From Scatomorpha sp036653715 (lineage in GTDB: Bacteria > Bacillota > Clostridia > Oscillospirales > Oscillospiraceae), in NCBI GenBank assembly GCA_036653715.1, contig JAVVTL010000001.1, positions 1 through 64,000 on the forward strand: DNA of 64,000 nt, read 5' to 3'. A model generated the notes under the pieces. The model was not told the DNA's origin, made no database searches, and saw nothing but the letters and a program-made list of their open reading frames with translations. Within the stretch, counting starts at the first letter, position 1. The number at the start of each line of letters is the position of its first letter. Made by a program: the position numbers and the translations under genes. This document shows positions 59,165-64,000 of this stretch, in pieces.

Positions 59165-60055
59165 TCATTGCTTACTCTCGGTCTTTTGGTGCCGCTGCTT
59201 GCGAAAGCTGCCGAGCGTGAAGATGATAAGACCGAGCCAAATGAAGACGAACATTATGAGCTTGGAGGAACTGAGCGTCTCATGCATGAACAGTATGCCG
59301 CAGAGGAAGTTTATGCTGGTGCCCGCATATTGCAATATGCCGACGACCTTGAAGGGCAGGTCGTTCACGACGTAGGTGTAGAGAATCATGGGCAGCGCGG
59401 TAATGACGCCCGAGCAGAGCAGCAGGGGAGAGAGCGACCAAGTGACGGAGGCCAAGCCGCCGTCTCCGCGGCAGAATATGAGCGCGTAGACTATGGCAAA
59501 TGGCGTCATCAGCGCGGCCTCGATGGCAACGCTCACGATGGGGTCGGCGTTCACCGCCTTTTTGATGGTGGCATAGACCGGCCAAAAGAGTGTGAACAGG
59601 AGCGCCAGCGCGGGAAATGAGCCGTAGCTTATGGTGCTTATAGCTATGCCGACGCAGGCAAGCCCCACTGCGGTGTACTCAAGCGCGTCGCCCTTTTCCC
59701 TGAAGACGAACACGCCGACAAGGAAAATTACAAGCGGGTTCAGGTAATAACCGAGCGTGGCGTCGAGCAGATGCCCGCTCGCCACGGCCCAAATAAAGAT
59801 TGCCCAGTCACAGCACAGAAAGAGAGAGGCAGGGAGGAGATACTTCATGACGCTCCAATTGCGGAGGGTGTCAAATATTTCGCGAAGCCTGCCGCTGCAG
59901 ATGAGGTAAAGCCAAGTGAAGAACATGCTCATCACAATGCGGGTGCAGAGAACGAACATGGGAGAAAAATTCTCCAGCAGATCCCAATAAAGCGGCTGCA
60001 AACCCCAAATGAGGTAGCACAGCAGCAGGGCGGAGAGGGCTTTACCCTTTTTCAT
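59165..60055 (-). CDS. rarD: EamA family transporter RarD
   Basis: 296 residues with about ten membrane segments and the RarD opening GKALSALLLCYLIWGLQPLYW. The second half has the repeated EamA unit. It is usually called chloramphenicol resistance permease in proteobacteria, but the true substrate is unknown. It is co-oriented with the DUF3048 and transglutaminase genes. Confidence 0.92.
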   Translation of the reverse strand: MKKGKALSALLLCYLIWGLQPLYWDLLENFSPMFVLCTRIVMSMFFTWLYLICSGRLREIFDTLRNWSVMKYLLPASLFLCCDWAIFIWAVASGHLLDATLGYYLNPLVIFLVGVFVFREKGDALEYTAVGLACVGIAISTISYGSFPALALLFTLFWPVYATIKKAVNADPIVSVAIEAALMTPFAIVYALIFCRGDGGLASVTWSLSPLLLCSGVITALPMILYTYVVNDLPFKVVGILQYAGTSINFLCGILFMHETLSSSKLIMFVFIWLGLIIFTLGSFRKQRHQKTESKQ

Positions 60056-60066
60056 CGCTTAACACT

Positions 60067-61146
60067 TCATTTCTTTTCAAATACGAGGCTCGCGCCTGTT
60101 TTCGCCATTATTCCGATGTAGGTGGAGCCTATGCCGAGGTCAAGCTGTGAGCCGTCCGCGGTATGATAGACAAAAGGCTCGTCGTTTGCGCCGCGCGTCC
60201 AGGTTATCGGGGTATATTTTCCGCCGCAGATGAAGTAGCCCTCGCCCTCGCCGGTGAGCTTTACGGAGAGGCGACCGACATCGTCCAAAACGGAGATGGG
60301 AGCCGTGAGGACAATGATGTTCTTGAAGGTCATGTTGTCCTTGGTGTTGCCGTCAACATAGTTGATGCCGTATTCAAAGGCGGTATAGAGGTCGGTCTTT
60401 GCGTCGTAGGTGAAGCTTGTGGACTTGTAGCCGTTGAAGGTTATCTTGGCGTATTCCGCCTTCTCCGTGCACTGGCTTGCGGCGTCCTCGGAGAAGGAGA
60501 GCTTGTAGTCGTAGCTGCCGCCGTCGTGGTCAAAGGTGAAGCCGACGCCCTCTGCGGCTTCCATCAGCTTGTCGCCGCTTGTAAAGAGGCTGTGCTCCAT
60601 GCCGAGCGCTATGCGGGACGGCTCACGGTAGAAGGTCTTCTCGGCATAGGGGCCGAGGACGCCGTCAAGGTGATCGACCTTGAGGTTTGACATCTCGGAG
60701 TAGGACGCAACGCTGCCGCCCGCGTGGACGACAATGGCGTCGTAGGAGAGGCCGATATCGGCGTAATAGGGGCGGATGCTCCTGATGCTGCCAAGCGGCT
60801 TCACATCGCTTATGTCGGAGAAGATAGCCATCATGCGGGTGACTCCGCCCTCGGCGGGGACCTCATAGATTATCTCGGCCTGAGAGACGCCGCACTGCGG
60901 CAGCGCTCTGTCAAGGTTGTTTATCATAACTGCCCAAGGGCGCACGCCGCTGATATCGCTGTCAATGACCTCGCCGGAAAGGGGGTTTGTATAGGGGGCG
61001 GCGCTGGGCTCTGCCGTGGCCGTGGGTGTGGCGACAGGCGCGGGGGTGGAGGATGGCTCGCCGGAGACTACGGGGGTTGCAACCTCACCGCAGGCGGCAA
61101 GGGAGAGAAGGACTGCCGTTAAAAGTGCGCAAATGATTTTTTTCAT
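60067..61146 (-). CDS. DUF3048 (YerB-like) lipoprotein
   Basis: 359 residues from the ATG at 61146, which opens a lipoprotein signal (MKKIICALLTAVLLSLAACG; Cys about 20). A short Thr/Pro/Ala linker follows. The DUF3048 N-domain is recognised by RPWAVMINNLDRALPQCGVSQAEIIYEVPAEGGVTRMMAIF, followed by the C-domain VLTAPISVLDD and TPITWTRGANDEPFVY. Functions of YerB proteins are unknown. The frame extending to 61212 covers the promoter and is not coding. Confidence 0.88.
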   Translation of the reverse strand: MKKIICALLTAVLLSLAACGEVATPVVSGEPSSTPAPVATPTATAEPSAAPYTNPLSGEVIDSDISGVRPWAVMINNLDRALPQCGVSQAEIIYEVPAEGGVTRMMAIFSDISDVKPLGSIRSIRPYYADIGLSYDAIVVHAGGSVASYSEMSNLKVDHLDGVLGPYAEKTFYREPSRIALGMEHSLFTSGDKLMEAAEGVGFTFDHDGGSYDYKLSFSEDAASQCTEKAEYAKITFNGYKSTSFTYDAKTDLYTAFEYGINYVDGNTKDNMTFKNIIVLTAPISVLDDVGRLSVKLTGEGEGYFICGGKYTPITWTRGANDEPFVYHTADGSQLDLGIGSTYIGIMAKTGASLVFEKK

Positions 61147-61218
61147 TAAACAGGACCTCACTGGTATATAATTTGGGTATGGAGAAAATGGCGTGGCTAT
61201 GAATTGGAACAAGATATT

Positions 61219-61247
61219 ATCATACTATTATAGATGGCTGTTGTCAA
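61219..61247 (-). promoter_or_regulatory. Promoter of the DUF3048-rarD-transglutaminase unit
   Basis: On the minus strand TTGACA (61242-61247) and TATGAT (61219-61224) are spaced by 17 bp. Its -35 box overlaps that of the divergent promoter. Confidence 0.75.
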
Positions 61248-61269
61248 ACCCCCGAGGGGGTGGTAGAAT
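61241..61269 (+). promoter_or_regulatory. Promoter of the TIGR01440 gene
   Basis: TTGTCA (61241-61246) and TAGAAT (61264-61269), 17-bp spacer. The spacer contains the palindrome ACCCCC-GA-GGGGGT (61248-61261), a possible operator. Confidence 0.7.
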
Positions 61270-61310
61270 AAATAAAAACGGTCGAACAGACCGACTTGGA
61301 GATGACAGAT

Positions 61311-61853
61311 ATGTATGAAAATATAAAGTCCGAGGCTCGCGCCGCGATGGAGGAGCTTTTAGATGCCGCAAAACCGCCTAAAGGCGGGCTGGTGGTCGTC
61401 GGCTGCTCGTCAAGCGAGATAATCGGCGAGAACATCGGCAAAGGCTCGTCGCCCGAGGCAGGTGCCGCCGTGGTGGAGGCAATAATGCCGCTTTTAAAAG
61501 AACGCGGGCTGTTTTTGGCGGCTCAGTGCTGCGAGCACCTCAACAGGGCGCTCATAATCGAGCGGGAGGCAGCAGAGAAATTCGGCTATGAGCCGGTCTG
61601 CGTCAGACCCCGCCCCAAGGCCGGCGGCTCCTTCGCCACCGCGGTGTATGAGCGCATGAGCGAGCCTGTGGCTGTCGAGCATGTGAGAGCGGACGCCGGC
61701 ATGGACATAGGCAACACACTTATAGGCATGCACCTCAAGGACGTCGCCGTCCCTCTTCGCCTCTCCGCAAAAAAAATCGGCGAGGCGCAGGTAAACGCCG
61801 CACGGACGAGAGCAAAGCTTATCGGAGGCGTCAGAGCCGAATACCCGGAATGA
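61311..61853 (+). CDS. TIGR01440 family protein (YwlG-like)
   Basis: 180 residues. The opening LVVVGCSSSEIIGENIGKGSSPEAG and GLFLAAQCCEHLNRALIIERE are diagnostic of this family (UPF0340). Its role is unknown. ATG 61311 has GGAGATGA 6-13 nt upstream; a TTG at 61296 and ATG 61302 are less well placed. It is transcribed from the promoter that overlaps the DUF3048 promoter and ends at a strong shared terminator. Confidence 0.9.
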   Translation: MYENIKSEARAAMEELLDAAKPPKGGLVVVGCSSSEIIGENIGKGSSPEAGAAVVEAIMPLLKERGLFLAAQCCEHLNRALIIEREAAEKFGYEPVCVRPRPKAGGSFATAVYERMSEPVAVEHVRADAGMDIGNTLIGMHLKDVAVPLRLSAKKIGEAQVNAARTRAKLIGGVRAEYPE

Positions 61854-61881
61854 CAGCGCAAAACCAAGTCACTTTAAAGAC

Positions 61882-61919
61882 GAAAATCGCCCGCCGGATG
61901 TTCCCGGCGGGCGATTTTC
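61882..61919. terminator. Bidirectional terminator between TIGR01440 and secG
   Basis: A 16-bp perfect stem GAAAATCGCCCGCCGG / CCGGCGGGCGATTTTC with loop ATGTTC. Short T tracts (part of the stem ends) serve both converging genes. Confidence 0.85.
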
Positions 61920-61926
61920 AATTTCA

Positions 61927-62166
61927 TCAGATGAGGTTGAGGGCGAGAGTGAGGACAACAAAGGCGAGTGCGAGCCATTTTGTGGCCTTTGCAAGCTTTG
62001 CGTCGAGGTTCTTCGCCTTGCCTCTGGCGAGGAAGGTATCCGCGCCGCCGGATATTGCGCCGGACAGGCCGGCGCTCTTGCCGGATTGCAGAAGGACGAT
62101 GAGGGTTACCGCAACTCCGGAGAGAAGCTGTAGAATAGTGAGGGCGAGCATCATAACTATGTTCAA
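61927..62166 (-). CDS. secG: Protein translocase subunit SecG
   Basis: 79 residues with two membrane helices and the SecG cytoplasmic loop VVLLQSGKSAGLSG, followed by FLARGKAKNLDAKLAK. It assists SecYE export. The start is uncertain: TTG 62166 lies against the AAAGGA site, while ATG 62154 is 12 nt after it. In either case the two-helix core is unchanged. Confidence 0.93.
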   Translation of the reverse strand: MNIVMMLALTILQLLSGVAVTLIVLLQSGKSAGLSGAISGGADTFLARGKAKNLDAKLAKATKWLALAFVVLTLALNLI

Positions 62167-62196
62167 TCCTTTCGGTGCTTTTCAGACGTATACGAT

Positions 62197-62225
62197 AATA
62201 TAACATATTAACGCGTGCATTTCAA
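62197..62225 (-). promoter_or_regulatory. Promoter of secG
   Basis: Minus strand TTGAAA (62220-62225) and TATATT (62197-62202), 17-bp spacer. Confidence 0.65.
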
Positions 62226-62263
62226 GCAGTATTTCTCGTTTTTCGCAATGTGTTTTTGAGGTA

Positions 62264-62293
62264 TTGCCGTTTTGCCTCGCAAGAGGTTATAAT
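62264..62293 (+). promoter_or_regulatory. Promoter of the second transglutaminase-like gene
   Basis: TTGCCG (62264-62269) and TATAAT (62288-62293) with an 18-bp spacer, about 50 nt before the start. Confidence 0.6.
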
Positions 62294-62346
62294 AAGCGGG
62301 AGCGGTCACGCTTTAAAACAAATTACTTGCCATGAGGAGTTAACAA

Positions 62347-63369
62347 ATGAGCAGACAAAACAAAAAAACAAATAGGACAATATTGACGGTGTCGCTGCTT
62401 GCGGCGGCTGTGCTGATAGGAGTGGCGCTGTTTTTCGCGCTCAGGCCCGACAGGGCGCCCGCTCCGACGGAAGCTCCGCAGACGCCGGCTTTGACGGAAA
62501 CGCCGCAGGAGCCCGCCCTTCAGGCCACATACGACAAATATCTTATCAGCCCGTCGCTGAAAAAAGACCTCGCGCCGAATGAGGCGGCTTACCGTTCGGT
62601 ATTTGACGCCGCAGACGCCTATGCGGAGCGGGCGGATGTGTCCGACTTTGCACTGACGGAGGACGAGGTCGCAAAAATTTCGCAGGCAATTTTTGACAGG
62701 AGCGAGTTTGTCTATCTCTCCGGCATGTCGCTCTCGCAGGACGGGAAGTCCATCGAGCTGAGCTACAGCCCCGCTTACACGAAGGAGCAGGCGCTCGCCG
62801 CGAAGGACGCCTTCAGGGAGAAGGTCACGTCGATGCTGAGCGCCATAAGCGCGGTGAGCAGCACAAAAACCGACGCCGTTCTCGCGCTGTATACGCGGCT
62901 GTCAAAGGAGACGACCTATAATGAGCAGGCGGAGGACGTCGGCGCATACGGCATGATGGTTAACGGCGAGGGGATTTGCACGGGCTACGCCTACGCGATG
63001 CGCTATGTGCTCGATCAGCTCGGGATAGAAAACTGCCTTGCCTTCTCAAACGACGAGAGCCACGTCTGGAATATCGTGAAGATGAACGACAGCTTCTATC
63101 ATTTGGATGCGACATGGGAAAACGGCTGCAACAAAGCCGTGCCGACCCTGCTGTATTTCGGTCAGGATGACGCCGCAAGGCGGCAGACCACGGGCTTTGA
63201 CGGCTGGTATACGCGCGTGAACAGTCTTCAGGAAAAACAGCCCTCGCCCGAGTGCGGCAACGCCCTCTTTGCCCCTCTCGCCGAGAGCGCAACCGCGGAG
63301 GTCGATTACTCGAAGCATCAAATAATATACACCGACTATAATGACGTCGCCAATACGCTTAATTATTGA
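62347..63369 (+). CDS. Membrane-anchored transglutaminase-like protein
   Basis: 340 residues. One membrane helix (about residues 12-32) is followed by a Pro/Thr/Ala linker, a helical domain and a transglutaminase-like domain: Cys in GEGICTGYAYA, His in DESHVWNIV, Asp in YHLDATWE. The active-site order matches the protein encoded at 58427, but the rest differs, so they are not recent duplicates. The ATG has GAGGAG upstream. It probably acts outside the cell; no substrate is known. Confidence 0.86.
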   Translation: MSRQNKKTNRTILTVSLLAAAVLIGVALFFALRPDRAPAPTEAPQTPALTETPQEPALQATYDKYLISPSLKKDLAPNEAAYRSVFDAADAYAERADVSDFALTEDEVAKISQAIFDRSEFVYLSGMSLSQDGKSIELSYSPAYTKEQALAAKDAFREKVTSMLSAISAVSSTKTDAVLALYTRLSKETTYNEQAEDVGAYGMMVNGEGICTGYAYAMRYVLDQLGIENCLAFSNDESHVWNIVKMNDSFYHLDATWENGCNKAVPTLLYFGQDDAARRQTTGFDGWYTRVNSLQEKQPSPECGNALFAPLAESATAEVDYSKHQIIYTDYNDVANTLNY

Positions 63370-63384
63370 TGTCCAAGCCAAAAA

Positions 63385-64000
63385 TCATTCTTCACCCCTG
63401 CCCATGAGCACCACGCACTCAACATGGCTGGTCCTTGGGAACATGTCCACGGCGGTGGCGCGGAGGGGGAGGTAGCCGAGGGACGTGAATTTTTTGAGGT
63501 CGCGAGCGAGGGTCGCGGGGTCGCAGGAGACGTAAACGACGCGGCGGGGCGACATGGAGGAAACGGCAGTAACAGCTTCCTCGCTCATGCCCTTGCGCGG
63601 CGGGTCAACCACCACGACGGCGGGCTTTATGCCGCGCTCGGAAAGCTCGCGGGCGGCGTCTCCGGCATCGGCGCAGATGAATTCCGCGTTCGTTATGCCG
63701 TTTCTCTCCGCGTTTTCGGAGGCGTTTTGGATTGCCTCGGGGACTATCTCGGCTCCGATGACAGTGCCGGCACGGGCGGCGAGAGCAAGGCTGATTGTCC
63801 CCGCGCCGCAGTAGAGGTCGAGCACTGTGTCGCCGGACTCGGGCGCGGCAAAATCGAGAGCAAGCGCATACAGCTTCTCCGCCTGCGGTGGATTAATCTG
63901 ATAAAACGCCTGAGGCGAGAGGGAAAACTCAAGCCCGCAGAGCGTATCCGTCAGCGTTCCCTCGCCCCAAAGCGTATAGAAATCGCCTGAGAGCACGGAG
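63385..64000 (-). CDS. rlmD: 23S rRNA (uracil-5-)-methyltransferase, C-terminal part (RlmD/RumA family)
   Basis: Partial: the frame continues past the end of the window. The visible part is the methyltransferase domain with FYQINPPQAEKLY, LDLYCGAGTISLALA, VDPPRKGMSEE and VSCDPATLARDLK, where the Cys is the catalytic residue. RlmD methylates U1939 of 23S rRNA in E. coli; RlmCD-type dual specificity is common in Firmicutes. It converges on the transglutaminase-like gene with 15 nt between stops and no hairpin. Confidence 0.93.
   Translation of the reverse strand, partial: SVLSGDFYTLWGEGTLTDTLCGLEFSLSPQAFYQINPPQAEKLYALALDFAAPESGDTVLDLYCGAGTISLALAARAGTVIGAEIVPEAIQNASENAERNGITNAEFICADAGDAARELSERGIKPAVVVVDPPRKGMSEEAVTAVSSMSPRRVVYVSCDPATLARDLKKFTSLGYLPLRATAVDMFPRTSHVECVVLMGRGEE

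Noticed and set aside
1..64000. Prophage, insertion sequence, integrative element, secretion or defence island
   Set aside because: No integrase, transposase, recombinase, phage structural, toxin-antitoxin, restriction or nuclease defence genes were found. Gene content and order are those of core chromosome.

Overview
The window reads as a contig from a spore-forming member of the class Clostridia with fairly high GC (roughly 55-60% by eye), probably an Oscillospirales or Christensenellales-type gut bacterium. The evidence is an IspH-ribosomal protein S1 fusion, a SpoIVFA/SpoIVFB-like pair, YtfJ, YunB, SpoVM, a SipL-type LysM/DUF3794 protein, CdaA/CdaR, RemA and PrpC/PrkC, all in Firmicutes-type order. 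A run of exactly 100 N (4654-4753) marks a scaffold join, so order across that point is inferred. No prophage, insertion sequence, CRISPR array or defence island was seen; the window is mostly housekeeping chromosome.

Layout. 1-9.7 kb: tRNA-Pro, the M23/M50 pair, a radical-SAM pair, rplS, lepB, rbgA, rnhB, yraN, thrC, a small DUF1540 gene on the minus strand and a metallophosphoesterase. 9.7-16.3 kb: the protein quality-control block tig-clpP-clpX-lon-engB. 16.4-21.5 kb: a second M50 protease without a canonical start codon, scpA-scpB, DUF2953, ytfJ, dacF, rluB. 21.5-29.1 kb: an RpiR-type regulator, a flavoprotein, cmk, plsC, ispH-rpsA, carD, ispD, ispF. 29.2-34.1 kb: DUF3343 with a class V PLP enzyme, cdaA-cdaR, rseC, yicC. 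34.1-44.7 kb: remA-gmk-rpoZ-priA-def-fmt-rsmB-rlmN-prpC-prkC-rsgA.

44.7-46.7 kb is the most interesting stretch. Two short genes lie between rsgA and a SipL-type coat protein: a 52-residue hydrophobic protein, and a 24-codon gene that matches SpoVM in sequence and in position. The basement-layer anchor of the spore coat (SpoVM) therefore sits next to the coat-assembly partner of SpoIVA (SipL). 46.7-48.3 kb: yebC, then tandem 167-nt structured repeats, then RNase P RNA on the minus strand. 48.3-53.6 kb: murD, a YnbB-like PLP enzyme, yunB and ligA. 53.6-58.4 kb: a fermentation operon of a P-loop ATPase, a four-subunit 2-oxoacid:ferredoxin oxidoreductase and an acetate-type CoA-transferase, closed by a bidirectional terminator. 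58.4-64 kb: transglutaminase-like proteins, RarD, a DUF3048 lipoprotein, a TIGR01440 protein, secG and a truncated RNA methyltransferase.

Several housekeeping promoters are visible by eye, mostly hexamer pairs with 17-bp spacing. In three places a hairpin carries the ribosome-binding site of the next gene in its 3' arm. Many start codons were moved inward from the longest open frame to an ATG, GTG or TTG with a properly spaced ribosome-binding site.
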